Positions 54,804 to 64,000 of a stretch of 64,000 nt of DNA are shown piece by piece. The position numbers and the translations under genes are program-made. The notes under the pieces are model-generated. The model was not told the DNA's origin, did no database searches, and saw nothing but the letters and a program-made list of their open reading frames with translations. Origin of the DNA: Mesorhizobium sp. 65-26 (GTDB taxonomy: Bacteria > Pseudomonadota > Alphaproteobacteria > Rhizobiales > Rhizobiaceae); the NCBI GenBank assembly GCA_001899205.1, contig MKVL01000032.1, forward strand, positions 54,897 to 118,896. The letters are read 5' to 3'. Numbering within the stretch: position 1 is the stretch's first letter; each line of letters begins with the position of its first letter.

Positions 54804-55715
54804 ATGGCCCAGTCATTACCCAGTATCGTTTCCGGTGAAGGCGGCCTCAGCCGCTACCTGGAAGAAATCCGTCGCTTTCCGATGCTTCAGCCGCAGGAAG
54901 AGTACATGCTCGCCAAGCGCTATGCCGAGCATCAGGACACTTCGGCCGCGCACAAGCTCGTCACCAGCCATTTGCGGCTCGTCGCCAAGATCGCCATGGG
55001 CTATCGCGGCTATGGCCTGCCGATCGGCGAGGTGATCTCGGAAGGCAATGTCGGCCTCATGCAAGCCGTCAAGAAGTTTGAGCCCGAGCGTGGTTTCCGC
55101 CTCGCCACCTATGCCATGTGGTGGATCAAGGCCTCGATCCAGGAGTACATCCTGCGCTCGTGGAGCCTGGTCAAGATGGGCACGACCGCCAACCAGAAGC
55201 GCCTGTTCTTCAACCTGCGCAAGGTGAAGGGCAAGATCCAGGCGCTCGACGATGGCGACCTGAAGCCCGACCAGATCACGGAGATCGCCACCCGGCTGAA
55301 CGTCTCCGAGGACGAGGTCATCTCGATGAACCGCCGCCTTTCCGGCGACGCCTCGCTGAACGCCCCGATCCGGGCGACGGAAGGCGAATCCGGCGAGTGG
55401 CAGGACTGGCTGGTCGACGACCACGAAAGCCAGGAAGAGATGTTGATCGAGCAGGACGAACTCGAGAACCGGCGCGGCATGCTGTCCAGCGCGCTGGGCG
55501 TGCTCAACGACCGCGAACGGCGCATCTTCGAGGCGCGCCGCCTGGCCGAGGAGCCGCTGACGCTGGAAGAGCTTTCGGCCGAATTCGACATCAGCCGCGA
55601 GCGCGTGCGCCAGATCGAGGTGCGCGCCTTCGAGAAGGTGCAGGATGCCGTCAAGGCGGCCGCCAAGCGGCAGGCCCAGGCGCTGCGCACCATCGACGCT
55701 CAGCCGGCGGCCTGA
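54804..55715 (+). CDS. rpoH: Heat-shock sigma factor RpoH (sigma-32)
   Basis: The 303-residue group 3/4 sigma factor has region 1.2 (SLPSIVSGEGGLSRYLEEIRRFPML) and region 2 (HKLVTSHLRLVAKIAMGYRGYGLPIGEVISEGNVGLMQAVKKFEPERGFRLATYAMWWIKASIQEYILRSW). The diagnostic RpoH box region QKRLFFNLRKVKGK and region 4 (LTLEELSAEFDISRERVRQIEVRAFEKVQ) follow. It directs heat-shock genes. The 208-bp leader contains an AT-rich stretch with TATATA near 54708, a possible -10; no confident promoter can be assigned. A strong terminator follows. Confidence 0.95.
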   Translation: MAQSLPSIVSGEGGLSRYLEEIRRFPMLQPQEEYMLAKRYAEHQDTSAAHKLVTSHLRLVAKIAMGYRGYGLPIGEVISEGNVGLMQAVKKFEPERGFRLATYAMWWIKASIQEYILRSWSLVKMGTTANQKRLFFNLRKVKGKIQALDDGDLKPDQITEIATRLNVSEDEVISMNRRLSGDASLNAPIRATEGESGEWQDWLVDDHESQEEMLIEQDELENRRGMLSSALGVLNDRERRIFEARRLAEEPLTLEELSAEFDISRERVRQIEVRAFEKVQDAVKAAAKRQAQALRTIDAQPAA

Positions 55716-55737
55716 TCACCGCACGGCCTGAAACAGG

Positions 55738-55770
55738 AAAAAGGCGCCAGACATGGTCTGGCGCCTTTTT
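55738..55770. terminator. Bidirectional intrinsic terminator between rpoH and the MBL gene
   Basis: A 12-bp stem (55741-55752 with 55756-55767) with loop ATG, an A run on its left and T run on its right, works on both strands and separates the convergent genes. Confidence 0.88.
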
Positions 55771-55793
55771 CATGTGTGCCGCGACAGGGCCAG

Positions 55794-56666
55794 TCAAAGC
55801 GCGTCGAGCGGAAACTTCAGATAGCGCCGGCCATTGGCTTCGGGCTCGGGCAGGCGCCCGCCATTGATGTTGACCTGCAGCGCGTGCAGGATCAGCCGCG
55901 GCATCGGCAACGTCCGGTCGCGCGCCTCGCGCAGGGCGACGAACTCAGCCTCGGTCCGGGCAGCCACAAGGTGGATGTTGCTGGCTTTCTGCTCGCCGAC
56001 CGTGCTTTCCCAGCGCGGCTCGCGGCCGCCCGTCTGGTAATCGTGACCGACGAAGACGCGCGTATGGTCGGGCAGCGCCAGAATGCCCTGCAGCGAGCCC
56101 CAAAGCCGCGCCGCGCTGCCGCCGGGAAAGTCGCACCGGGCCGTGCCGCTGTCGGGCATGAACAGCGTATCGTGGACGAAAGCCGTGTCGCCGACCACAT
56201 AGGTGATGGAGGCCAGCGTATGCCCCGGCGAAAACAGCACCTTGACGGGCAGGCGCCCGATCGAGAACACCTCGCCCTCGCCGAACAGCCTGTCCCACTG
56301 GCGGCCGTCGCTCGGGAGGTCCGGCCAGTTGTAGATGGCCTTCCACAGCTTCTGGACGTCGACGACCCTCTCGCCGATCGCGGTCGGCGCGCCGGTCTTC
56401 TGCTTCAGATAATGCGCGGCGGAGAAATGGTCGGCATGCGGATGGGTGTCGAGGATCCACTCGACGTCGAGACCCTCACGCGCGATGAAATCGAGCAGCG
56501 CGTCGGCATTCGTCGTCGCCGTCGCGCCGGATTTTTCGTCGAAGTCGAGAACCGGATCGATGATGGCGCAGCGCCGCATCAGCGGATCCGCCACGACATA
56601 CTGAACCGCCCCGGTGGGCTTGTCGTAGAAGCCGCTGACCAGCGGCTTGACCGAAGCTGCGTCCAC
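55794..56666 (-). CDS. MBL-fold metallo-hydrolase (persulfide dioxygenase/Blh-like)
   Basis: The 290-residue enzyme has the metal-binding motif THPHADH near residue 78, later His in FSPGHTLAS and the Asp in HDTLFMPDSGTARCDFPGG, and a final FVGHDYQ. This pattern is close to ETHE1/persulfide dioxygenases and the beta-lactamase-hydrolase-like proteins of rhizobia, suggesting sulfur detoxification rather than lactam cleavage. The start is GTG 56666 with GGAGG 6 bp upstream; the extension to ATG 56735 is basic and lacks a site. It follows the peroxiredoxin gene on the same strand after 230 bp. Confidence 0.83.
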   Translation of the reverse strand: MDAASVKPLVSGFYDKPTGAVQYVVADPLMRRCAIIDPVLDFDEKSGATATTNADALLDFIAREGLDVEWILDTHPHADHFSAAHYLKQKTGAPTAIGERVVDVQKLWKAIYNWPDLPSDGRQWDRLFGEGEVFSIGRLPVKVLFSPGHTLASITYVVGDTAFVHDTLFMPDSGTARCDFPGGSAARLWGSLQGILALPDHTRVFVGHDYQTGGREPRWESTVGEQKASNIHLVAARTEAEFVALREARDRTLPMPRLILHALQVNINGGRLPEPEANGRRYLKFPLDAL

Positions 56667-56805
56667 CTTGCGCCTCCGACACCCGCACGGAAATGATTTT
56701 CCGCGCAATGACCAACCGGGAGGATGGTTGTCCACCCGGCCGGTTCAGTCAAGCATGGGTTGGCTCAGGAAGGTGACTTGATCGAATATTCTTCCGTGCG
56801 GCAAC

Positions 56806-56837
56806 GGAGCGGGATGCGTCGAGACGCGTCCCGCTCC
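56806..56837. terminator. Large stem-loop between peroxiredoxin and MBL genes
   Basis: A 15-bp stem with one mismatch (56806-56820 with 56823-56837) lies 60 bp behind the peroxiredoxin stop. No T tract is seen on the minus strand; it may act as a 3'-end hairpin. Confidence 0.45.
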
Positions 56838-56896
56838 TGCTGTTTGGCATGGCCGCTTCATGCAACGCCGGGCGGAACCGCCCGGCCCCAAAGCGG

Positions 56897-57556
56897 TCAG
56901 GCCGAGGGCTGCTTCGTCTTGCGCAGATAGGGCAGGATGGTTTCGAAGGCGCCGAACCGCTTGATCGCGTCCTCGTTGGAGACGGCGGCGGTGATGATGA
57001 CGTCCTCGCCCTGCTTCCAGTTCGCCGGCGTCGCCACCTGGTGCTTGGCGGTGAGCTGCATGGAATCGACCGCGCGCAGGATCTCGTCGAAGTTGCGCCC
57101 CGTCGTCATCGGATAGGTCAGCACCAACTTGATCTTCTTGTCGGGGCCGATCACGTAGACCGAGCGCACCGTGGCGTTGTCAGCGGGGGTACGGCCCTCG
57201 GAGCTCTCGCCGGCGCCCGCCGGCAGCATGTCATAGAGCTTGGCGACCTTGAGGTCCTTGTCGCCAATCAGCGGATATTTCACGGCGTGGCCGGTCGCCG
57301 TCTTGATGTCGTCCTGCCACTTGCCGTGGCTCTCGACCGGGTCGACCGAAATGCCGATGATCTTGACGTTGCGCTTCTTGAACTCGCCTTCCAGGCCGGC
57401 CATCGTGCCGAGCTCGGTGGTGCAGACCGGCGTGAAGTTCTTGGGGTGGCTGAACAGGATCGCCCAGCCGTCGCCGATCCACTGGTGGAAGTTGATCGTG
57501 CCCTGTGTCGTCTCGGCCGTGAAATCCGGCGCGATGTCGTTGATGCGAAGGCTCAT
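56897..57556 (-). CDS. 1-Cys peroxiredoxin (Prx6 type)
   Basis: The 219-residue peroxidase reduces peroxides and peroxynitrite. It shows FSHPKNFTPVCTTELGTMAGLEGEF with the peroxidatic Cys near residue 45. The Prx6-specific C-terminal extension (RAVDSMQLTAKHQVATPANWKQGEDVII) is present, and no second Cys is seen, so reduction must come from an outside thiol. AGGGA precedes the ATG. It stands alone upstream of the MBL gene, both on the minus strand. Confidence 0.93.
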   Translation of the reverse strand: MSLRINDIAPDFTAETTQGTINFHQWIGDGWAILFSHPKNFTPVCTTELGTMAGLEGEFKKRNVKIIGISVDPVESHGKWQDDIKTATGHAVKYPLIGDKDLKVAKLYDMLPAGAGESSEGRTPADNATVRSVYVIGPDKKIKLVLTYPMTTGRNFDEILRAVDSMQLTAKHQVATPANWKQGEDVIITAAVSNEDAIKRFGAFETILPYLRKTKQPSA

Positions 57557-57674
57557 GACGTGTCCCTACCCTGTGTGAACTGATACCGGCGGCCCGTTGC
57601 GCGGCGACCGTCTTTCTAGCACTCCACAGGCATCCTGCAAAACGCTGGAGGTCGCCCATGGCAACGGTGGCGAT

Positions 57675-57840
57675 GGAATTTTTTTGCCCCTTTCCCGCAA
57701 AACGCAACCGGATTCTCCGACTGCGGCTGCGGGCCGCAGCCTTCGAACCGGTTTTGAAATCGCTCCGGCAGGTTGCGCAACCGCAATTTCGAGGAAGGGT
57801 GTGCGGCGGGCATCCCATCCGCCAAAAGCGAAAACGCCTA
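57675..57840 (-). ncRNA. Candidate 6S RNA (ssrS)
   Basis: The 328-bp gap behind zapA has no gene. In many proteobacteria ssrS lies directly downstream of zapA. The minus strand here can form a long, interrupted hairpin: the 5' CCCTTCC (57799-57793) can pair with the 3' GGGAAAGGGG region near 57687-57697. An apical GGCTGCG/CGCAGCC stem is present, and the 3' end has a run of A and T. Both ends are approximate. The call rests on synteny and a by-eye fold. Confidence 0.45.
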
Positions 57841-57884
57841 AAGCTGGGCAGCTTGCCGCCGAGGGACGACTTCCTGACGGTCGC

Positions 57885-58250
57885 TCAGCCTTTGTTGACC
57901 GCCAGCGTTGCCGTCAGATCTTCCATGCGCTGCGCCAGCGAGCCAAGCGCCTGGGTGAGCACGGAATCGTTCTTGTCGGCCTTGATCAGCGCCTCGTCAC
58001 GCGTCTTGCGCAGGGTCTGCATCTCGCTTTCCATGCCCTTGACGCGTTTGCTCAGCTCGGAAAGCTCGTCCATCACCATGATGCCGGCCATCACGGTCAG
58101 CCGCTGGTCGCCGATCTCGCCGAAAGAATCCTTCAGGTGCATGACATAGCGATCGAAGCGCTCGGCGAGGTCGATGAGGTGCTCTTCCTGGCCCTCATCG
58201 CAAGCCATCCGGTACTGCTTGCCGTCGATGGAAACCGTGACCTGTGCCAT
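57885..58250 (-). CDS. zapA: Cell division protein ZapA
   Basis: The 121-residue protein has the ZapA N-terminal domain (MAQVTVSIDGKQYRMACDEGQEEHLIDLAERFDRYV). A coiled coil (about 65-105, MDELSELSKRVKGMESEMQTLRKTRDEALIK) follows. It promotes FtsZ bundling at the division site. It lies 4 bp after the DUF4164 gene, a pairing usual in Rhizobiales. Confidence 0.92.
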   Translation of the reverse strand: MAQVTVSIDGKQYRMACDEGQEEHLIDLAERFDRYVMHLKDSFGEIGDQRLTVMAGIMVMDELSELSKRVKGMESEMQTLRKTRDEALIKADKNDSVLTQALGSLAQRMEDLTATLAVNKG

Positions 58251-58254
58251 GGCC

Positions 58255-58527
58255 CTACCTGTCCAGAACCGCGCGGATGGTTTCCATGGCGGTCACCAGT
58301 CGTCGCGAGACTTCCTTGTTGGCGTCTTCGAGACGTTCGGCGCGGGCCTCGGAATTGTCCAGCTCCTGGGCCAGCCGCGAGCGGTCGGCATTCATCCGCT
58401 GCACCTCGGCTTCCGCTTCCGAATAGTCGCGTTCGTGTTCGAGCTTGGCCGCGACGGCGTTCTCGAGCCCCTCGATCGCCCGGCCCAGCCTGGCGATAAC
58501 TTCCTTGAGTGTCGTTTCCCCGGTCAT
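58255..58527 (-). CDS. DUF4164 coiled-coil protein
   Basis: The 90-residue protein is one long coiled coil (LKEVIARLGRAIEGLENAVAAKLEHERDYSEAEAEVQRMNADRSRLAQELDNSEARAERLEDANKEVSRRL). It matches DUF4164, which is found upstream of zapA across rhizobia and resembles ZapB in size and shape. A role in division with ZapA is inferred. Start ATG 58527 has AGGAAA 6-8 bp upstream. It is divergent from the transketolase gene. Confidence 0.85.
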   Translation of the reverse strand: MTGETTLKEVIARLGRAIEGLENAVAAKLEHERDYSEAEAEVQRMNADRSRLAQELDNSEARAERLEDANKEVSRRLVTAMETIRAVLDR

Positions 58528-58798
58528 GGCTTTTTCCTGCGCCCTGCCCGTCACCGAATCGTTCGCATTCAGAACGCGTTATCCGCGAAACATTAGGCGC
58601 CGTGTGAAGGCTGCGTCAACAAAGCTCTCGCGGCTGTCCCCCGCTATCGCTAGTGTCGACGCGGCCATGGCCGGGCGCCGGCATCACAAGAGCGGCAAAA
58701 ACGCACCGATTTGTTGACTAAAAGGCCGCGCCTGCTATGTGTCGCGCACCCTTTCCAGGGGCCTTTTCCAGGCCCGAAACTCCCACCACGGAGGCAGC

Positions 58799-60790
58799 AT
58801 GAGCTCGCGCGAACAACATGACCGGATGGCCAATGCGATCCGCTTTCTGTCGATGGATGCCGTCGAAAAGGCCAACTCGGGCCATCCCGGCCTGCCGATG
58901 GGCTGCGCCGACATCGCCACGGTGCTGTTTACGCGCTTCCTGAAATTCGACGCCAAGGCGCCGCACTGGGCCGATCGCGATCGCTTCATCCTGTCGGCCG
59001 GCCATGGCTCGATGCTGCTTTATTCGCTCCTCTACCTCACCGGTTACGAGGACATGACGATCGACCAGATCAAGAATTTCCGCCAGCTCGGCTCCAGGAC
59101 CGCCGGCCATCCCGAATACGGCCATGCCGCCGGCATCGAGACGACGACCGGTCCGCTCGGCCAGGGCATCGCCAATTCGGTCGGCTTCGCGCTCGGCGAG
59201 CGCATCATGAACGCCGCCTTCGGCAATGATCTCGTCGACCACTACACCTATGTGCTGGCCGGCGACGGCTGCCTGATGGAAGGCGTTTCCCAGGAAGCCA
59301 TCGCGCTTGCCGGGCACCTGAAGCTCAACAAGCTGATCGTCTTCTGGGACAATAACAACATCTCGATCGACGGCCCGGTCTCGCTCGCCGACAACACCGA
59401 CCAGGTCGCCCGCTTCCAGGCATCCGGCTGGAACGCCAGCCATATCGACGGCACCGATCCGGAAGCCATCGCCTACGCCATCGAGGCGGCGCGCCATTCC
59501 GACAAGCCGACGATGATCGCCTGCAAGACCACCATCGGCTTCGGCGCCCCGACCAAGGCAGGCACCAACAAGGCGCACGGCTCGCCGCTCGGCGCCGACG
59601 AGATCGCTGGCGCGCGCAAGTTCTTCAACTGGGATTCGCCCCCCTTCGAGATTCCGGCCGACATCCTCGACGCCTGGCGCGCGGCCGGCAAGGCCGGCGC
59701 CAAGGCGCGCGGCGACTGGGAAGGCCGCCTCGCCAAGGCGGACGCCAAGCTTCGCGGCGAGTTCGAACGCCGGACCAGCGGCAAGCTGCCGGCCAATTTC
59801 GACGCCGCTATCATCGACTACAAGAAGAAGCTCTCGGCCGACAAGCCGAAGGTCGCCACCCGCAAGTCCTCGGAAATGGCGCTCGAGGTCATCAACGGCG
59901 TCGTGCCGGAAACGATCGGCGGCTCGGCCGACCTCACCGGCTCGAACAACACCAAGACCAGCCAGACCAAGAACATCACGCCGGACGACTACGGCCAGCG
60001 CTATGTTCACTACGGCATTCGCGAGCACGGCATGGCCGCCGCCATCAACGGCCTGACGCTGCATGGCGGCCTGATCGCCTATGGCGGCACGTTCCTGTGC
60101 TTCTCCGACTACGCCCGGCCGTCCATGCGGCTTGCCTCGCTGATGGGTATCCGCTCGATCTTCGTCATGACCCATGATTCCATCGGTCTCGGCGAGGACG
60201 GCCCGACCCACCAGCCGGTGGAGCACGTGGCCGCGCTGCGCGCGATCCCCAACCACAACGTCTTCCGCCCGGCCGACGCGGTCGAGACCGCCGAATGCTG
60301 GCAGTTGGCGCTCGAATCCGAGAAGACGCCGTCGACGCTGGCGCTGACCCGCCAGAACCTGCCGACGGTGCGCACGGAGTTCACCGAGAAGAACCTCAGC
60401 GCCTCCGGCGCCTACGAACTGGCCGCCGCCAGCGGCAAGGCGCAGGTGACGATCTTCGCCACCGGCTCGGAAGTCGAGATCGCGCTCGCCGCCCGCGACA
60501 CGCTGGAGAAGAACGGGCATCCGGCCCGCGTCGTCTCCGTCCCCTGCTTCGAGCTCTTCGACAAGCAGAGCGAGGACTATCGCAAGAAGACGATCGGCGA
60601 CGCGCCCGTGAAGATGGCCATCGAGGCGGGCATCCGCCAGGGATGGGACCACCTCATCGGCAGCGACGGCGTGTTCATCGGCATGACCGGCTTTGGCGCC
60701 AGCGGAACGATCGAACAGCTCTATCCGCATTTCGGCATCACCGCCGACGCCGCCGTCAAGGCCGCGCAGGCCCGGCTTGGCGGCAAGTAG
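58799..60790 (+). CDS. tkt: Transketolase
   Basis: The 663-residue thiamine-diphosphate enzyme moves two-carbon units between sugar phosphates in the pentose phosphate and Calvin pathways. It shows [35 protein letters not shown], the ThDP motif [13 protein letters not shown]...NNISIDG, and the middle-domain [14 protein letters not shown] and [16 protein letters not shown] lies 4 bp before ATG 58799; the frame extension upstream is not coding. GAPDH follows on the same strand. Confidence 0.96.
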   Translation: MSSREQHDRMANAIRFLSMDAVEKANSGHPGLPMGCADIATVLFTRFLKFDAKAPHWADRDRFILSAGHGSMLLYSLLYLTGYEDMTIDQIKNFRQLGSRTAGHPEYGHAAGIETTTGPLGQGIANSVGFALGERIMNAAFGNDLVDHYTYVLAGDGCLMEGVSQEAIALAGHLKLNKLIVFWDNNNISIDGPVSLADNTDQVARFQASGWNASHIDGTDPEAIAYAIEAARHSDKPTMIACKTTIGFGAPTKAGTNKAHGSPLGADEIAGARKFFNWDSPPFEIPADILDAWRAAGKAGAKARGDWEGRLAKADAKLRGEFERRTSGKLPANFDAAIIDYKKKLSADKPKVATRKSSEMALEVINGVVPETIGGSADLTGSNNTKTSQTKNITPDDYGQRYVHYGIREHGMAAAINGLTLHGGLIAYGGTFLCFSDYARPSMRLASLMGIRSIFVMTHDSIGLGEDGPTHQPVEHVAALRAIPNHNVFRPADAVETAECWQLALESEKTPSTLALTRQNLPTVRTEFTEKNLSASGAYELAAASGKAQVTIFATGSEVEIALAARDTLEKNGHPARVVSVPCFELFDKQSEDYRKKTIGDAPVKMAIEAGIRQGWDHLIGSDGVFIGMTGFGASGTIEQLYPHFGITADAAVKAAQARLGGK

Positions 60791-60804
60791 GTTCGATGGC
60801 CTGA

Positions 60805-60827
60805 CGGAACCGCGAATTGCGGTTCCG
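60805..60827 (+). terminator. Stem-loop behind transketolase
   Basis: CGGAACCGC (60805-60813) pairs with GCGGTTCCG (60819-60827), loop GAATT, 15 bp after the stop. No T tract follows, so partial termination or mRNA protection is likely. The rest of the 157-bp gap should hold the gap promoter. Confidence 0.5.
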
Positions 60828-60947
60828 CCAGGGATCAACGCACCCTAATCGATTTAAATTCAGCCCTCGCGCGGCTGGATTCTTCGCCCGTCCGCCGCTA
60901 TGACACTGCGGACTTGATCTTCGGCCCCAGCTCCCAGGGAGAGACAA

Positions 60948-61958
60948 ATGACCGTCAGAGTAGCCATCAACGGGTTCGGCCGCATCGGCCGCAACATCCT
61001 GCGCGCCATCCATGAATCTGGCCGCAAGGACATCCAGGTCGTCGCCGTCAACGATCTCGGCCCGGTCGAGACCAACGCCCACCTGCTGCGCTACGACAGT
61101 GTGCATGGCCGTTTCCCGCACGACGTGACCGTCGACGGCGACCAGATCTCGGTCGGCAAGGAAAAGTTCAAGGTCACCGCCATCAAGGATCCGACGCAGC
61201 TGCCGTGGAAGGAACTCGGCATCGACATCGCGCTTGAGTGCACCGGCATCTTCACGGCGCGCGACAAGGCCGCCTCGCACCTCACCGCCGGCGCCAAGCG
61301 CGTCATCGTCTCGGCCCCGGCCGAAGGCGCCGACCTCACCGTGGTCTATGGCATCAACCACGACAAGCTGACCAAGGACCACATCGTCATCTCGAACGCG
61401 TCCTGCACCACCAACTGCCTGGCCCCGCTGGCCGCCGTGCTGCACGAGACCGTCGGCATCGAGAAGGGCATGATGACGACGATCCATTCCTACACCGGCG
61501 ACCAGCCGACGCTGGACACCATGCACAAGGACCTCTACCGCGCTCGCGCCGCCGCGCTGTCGCAGATCCCGACCTCGACGGGCGCCGCCAAGGCGATCGG
61601 CCTCGTGCTGCCCGATCTCAAGGGCAAGCTCGACGGCATCTCGATCCGCGTTCCGACCCCGAACGTCTCCGTCGTCGACTTCAAGTTCATCGCCAAGCGC
61701 TCGACGACGGCGCAGGAGATCAACGAGGCCGTCATCGCCGCTTCCAACGGCAAGCTCAAGGGCGTGCTCGCGGTCACCCATCACCCGAACGTGTCGATCG
61801 ACTTCAACCACGACCCGCATTCCTCGATCGTGGCGCTCGACCAGACCAAGGTAATGGACGGCAACCTGGTTTCCGTCCTGTCGTGGTACGACAACGAGTG
61901 GGGCTTCTCGAACCGCATGTCCGACACCGCGGTCGCCTTCGGCAAGACGATCGCCTGA
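60948..61958 (+). CDS. gap: Glyceraldehyde-3-phosphate dehydrogenase
   Basis: The 336-residue glycolytic and gluconeogenic enzyme shows the NAD-binding [15 protein letters not shown], the active-site [12 protein letters not shown] with catalytic Cys near 154, [11 protein letters not shown] and the C-terminal [13 protein letters not shown]. Asp is not at the usual NAD-selecting position in VAVNDL, but the sequence is of the normal GapA type. GGGAGAG lies about 8 bp before the ATG. It is part of the tkt-gap gene order common in Rhizobiales. Confidence 0.96.
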   Translation: MTVRVAINGFGRIGRNILRAIHESGRKDIQVVAVNDLGPVETNAHLLRYDSVHGRFPHDVTVDGDQISVGKEKFKVTAIKDPTQLPWKELGIDIALECTGIFTARDKAASHLTAGAKRVIVSAPAEGADLTVVYGINHDKLTKDHIVISNASCTTNCLAPLAAVLHETVGIEKGMMTTIHSYTGDQPTLDTMHKDLYRARAAALSQIPTSTGAAKAIGLVLPDLKGKLDGISIRVPTPNVSVVDFKFIAKRSTTAQEINEAVIAASNGKLKGVLAVTHHPNVSIDFNHDPHSSIVALDQTKVMDGNLVSVLSWYDNEWGFSNRMSDTAVAFGKTIA

Positions 61959-61981
61959 TCGCCAAGACTTTGCAGCTTGGG

Positions 61982-62011
61982 AAACGCCCGGCCTCGGCCG
62001 GGCGTTTTCGT
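61982..62011 (+). terminator. Intrinsic terminator of gap
   Basis: A perfect 12-bp stem (61982-61993 with 61996-62007) with a very short loop, followed by TTTTCGTTT. Confidence 0.85.
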
Positions 62012-62179
62012 TTCGGGAGCCGTTTCGCGATGCCCGACTGGCAAGGGCACGCGCGGCGGGAAACGATCGAAAATCAGGGGCATAGGGCAAAAAACCACGC
62101 TGTCGCCTTGCACTGGTCATGTCTTCGCCCCACTCTCTCTTAAACCGATGGACAGCGGGGTTTTGAGGGGCGATATCGG

Positions 62180-64000
62180 ATGGAGCATGCGATCTATCTC
62201 GTGACGCTGGTGGGCACGGCGTTGGTTGTCGCCGCGGCGTTCTCGAGCCTGATCGCCTTCCGCTTCGGCGCCCCCCTGCTGCTTCTCTTCCTCTGCATCG
62301 GCCTCGCCACGGGCGCCGATGGCCTCGGCATCCAGTTCGACAATGCGCGCGTGGCGTATTTTGCCGGTTCACTGGCTCTGGCCGTCATCCTGTTCGATTC
62401 CGGTTTCGGCACGCCGCTCAGCGCCATGCGGCAGGCAGCGGGGCCGGCGCTGACGCTGGCGACGCTGGGTGTGCTGCTCACGACCGGCATATTCGGCGTC
62501 GCGGCCCATTACCTGCTCGGCCTCAACTGGCTGGAGGATTTCCTGCTCGGCGCGGCCGTCGCCTCCACCGACGCGGCCGCCGTCTTCTTCCTGCTCCGCG
62601 CCGGCGAGATCAATCTTCGCGAACGCGTGCGCTCCACACTTGAAGTCGAGTCCGGGACCAACGACCCGATCGCGATTTTCCTCACCATCACCCTGGTCGA
62701 GATCATCGCCATCCACGCCAATCCGGACGCCAATGTTCTCGTTGCCAACCTGGCCATAGGCTTCGTCCTCAACATGGGCCTCGGCGCCATTGTCGGCCTG
62801 CTCGGCGGCATGGGCATCGTGCGGCTGGTCGAGCGGCTGAACCTCGACCACGGGCTGCTGCCGATCTTCGTGCTGACGCTCTCGCTGATGGTCTTCGCCG
62901 CCGCCGGCGCCATCGGCGGCTCGGGCTTCCTCGCGGTCTATCTCGCCGGTCTCGTCGCCGGCAATTCCGACATCCGCGCCGTCACCATCCTCAAGCGCTT
63001 CCAGGACGGCATGTCCTGGCTGGCCCAGATCATCATGTTCCTGATCCTCGGCCTGTTCGCCACGCCGTCGCAGTTTCCGGCGATCCTGGTGCCAGCAGTG
63101 CTGCTCGGTCTGTTCCTGATGTTCGTCGCCCGCCCCCTGGCGGTGTGGCTCTGCCTCATCCCGTTCCGGCTGCCACGTCCCGAAGTCGCCTTCGTGTCGT
63201 GGGTCGGCCTGCGTGGCGCCGTGTCGATCCTGCTCGCCATCACGCCGCTGCTCGGCGGCATCGAGAACGGACGCACCATCTTCAACGTCGCCTTCATCGT
63301 CGTGCTGGTCTCGCTCGTCGTACAGGGCTGGACGGTCGGCCCGCTGGCGCGCCGCCTCGGCCTCATCGTGCCGGCGCGGCTCGGTCCGCTCGACAAGGTC
63401 GAACTGGAGCTTCCCGGCTCGGCGCACCACGAACTGCTTGCCTATCGCGTCGCGCCCGGCAGCCCGGTCGCGCGCGGCGAGCGCATCCCGCGCTGGGCGC
63501 GCCCCTCGCTGGTGCTGCGCGACGGCCGCTCCATGCGCTTCCAGGACATGGGCAGGCTTGCCGCCGGCGATCAGGTCTACATCTTCGTGCCGGACCGCTA
63601 TCCGCGCCTGCTCGACAAGCTGTTCGCCAGCCGCGCCGTGGTCGATCCCGAGGATGCGGATTTCTTCGGTGCCTTCGCCGTGGATCCGGCCCGCTCCGCC
63701 GCCGAGCTGGAGGCCGCCTACGGGCCTGGCCTCAGCGAAACCGAGCAGAAGCTCACCGTCGGCGCGCTGGTCGCGGAACGGCTCGGCGGCCATGCCGAAT
63801 ACGCCGACCGCGTGCTGATCGGCCCGATCGAGCTCATCGTGCGCGATGTCGACGAGAAGGGCAGGATCACCGGTCTGGGTCTGTCCTTCGAACCGACCGC
63901 GCCGGTCGCACGAGTGCCCGTCTTCCTCAGTGCCGGCGAGATCGGAGACCGGCTGGCCTCCCTCATCCGCGGTTGGCGCAAGCCGGCCGGAAGCGTCTCA
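62180..64000 (+). CDS. K+/H+ antiporter, NhaP2/CvrA type (cut by window end)
   Basis: The frame opens at ATG 62180 and runs without a stop to 64000, giving 607 residues so far. About 12 membrane segments (residues 5-390) form a CPA1 exchanger domain with FDSGFGTPL, ASTDAAAVFFLL, EVESGTNDPIAIFLT and WVGLRGAVSILLA. A TrkA-C-like domain (about 405-480, LPGSAHHELLAYRVAPGSP) and a CorC/HlyC-like domain (from about 500) follow, the NhaP2 layout. It exports K+ in exchange for H+ and adjusts turgor and pH. The last few residues are missing. Confidence 0.88.
   Translation, partial: MEHAIYLVTLVGTALVVAAAFSSLIAFRFGAPLLLLFLCIGLATGADGLGIQFDNARVAYFAGSLALAVILFDSGFGTPLSAMRQAAGPALTLATLGVLLTTGIFGVAAHYLLGLNWLEDFLLGAAVASTDAAAVFFLLRAGEINLRERVRSTLEVESGTNDPIAIFLTITLVEIIAIHANPDANVLVANLAIGFVLNMGLGAIVGLLGGMGIVRLVERLNLDHGLLPIFVLTLSLMVFAAAGAIGGSGFLAVYLAGLVAGNSDIRAVTILKRFQDGMSWLAQIIMFLILGLFATPSQFPAILVPAVLLGLFLMFVARPLAVWLCLIPFRLPRPEVAFVSWVGLRGAVSILLAITPLLGGIENGRTIFNVAFIVVLVSLVVQGWTVGPLARRLGLIVPARLGPLDKVELELPGSAHHELLAYRVAPGSPVARGERIPRWARPSLVLRDGRSMRFQDMGRLAAGDQVYIFVPDRYPRLLDKLFASRAVVDPEDADFFGAFAVDPARSAAELEAAYGPGLSETEQKLTVGALVAERLGGHAEYADRVLIGPIELIVRDVDEKGRITGLGLSFEPTAPVARVPVFLSAGEIGDRLASLIRGWRKPAGSVS

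Noticed and set aside
58718..60838. 706-residue minus-strand frame opposite transketolase
   Set aside because: Transketolase motifs are unambiguous on the plus strand.

Overview
The window looks like chromosomal DNA of a GC-rich alphaproteobacterium of the Rhizobiales, most like Mesorhizobium or a related Phyllobacteriaceae genus. The indications are a PhyR-NepR-EcfG general stress response system, several HWE/HRXXN histidine kinases, a pst-phoU-phoB operon behind a rhizobial-type Pho box, a DUF4164-zapA pair with a 6S RNA-like sequence downstream, and many DUF families typical of rhizobia. The taxon is inferred from gene content only.

Layout. 1-0.3 kb: end of a sulfatase. 0.35-13.5 kb: a general stress response island. 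It holds phyR, nepR-ecfG, three HWE-type kinase genes (one has lost its phosphoacceptor His), a single-domain FATGUY-type response regulator, a Crp/Fnr regulator and many small envelope or stress genes. I find nine matches to the EcfG promoter (GGAAC-N16/17-CGTT), each at a sensible distance from a gene. 13.6-18.7 kb: a xylose-type ABC importer (xylG, xylH, xylF) with a divergent ROK repressor. 18.7-24.2 kb: phoB-phoU-pstBACS read from the minus strand behind a triple Pho box. 24.6-27.9 kb: a large PAS-rich hybrid kinase. 28-30.4 kb: small secreted or hypothetical proteins. 30.5-32.6 kb: galE and a UDP-glucuronate decarboxylase-like gene. 32.6-33.66 kb: a gene-poor, AT-rich stretch.

33.7-37.6 kb: an AraC regulator next to a flavin reductase, an SDR and a StyA-like flavoprotein monooxygenase. 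This set resembles indole or styrene oxidation clusters. 37.8-49 kb: a FecR-like secreted protein and a nonribosomal peptide locus. The locus has a two-module NRPS (C-A-PCP-C-A-PCP-TE) whose specificity codes read as Thr then Val, an Sfp-type PPTase, a type II thioesterase coupled to a small membrane protein, and a GT2 glycosyltransferase. 49.2-52.5 kb: one secreted protein, then a lower-GC accessory patch with an LRR-like protein and orphan genes, ending at tRNA-Glu(CTC).

52.6-64 kb: housekeeping genes: VOC protein, small membrane protein, RluD-type pseudouridine synthase, rpoH, MBL hydrolase, 1-Cys peroxiredoxin, candidate 6S RNA, zapA, DUF4164, transketolase, GAPDH, and a K+/H+ antiporter cut by the window end.

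The first 12 kb reads as one circuit. Kinases and the single-domain regulator would feed PhyR, PhyR would free EcfG from NepR, and EcfG would switch on both its own regulators and the surrounding envelope genes. The other striking block is the NRPS locus, which encodes its own carrier-protein activation and editing enzymes and ends in a thioesterase with Cys in place of the usual Ser.
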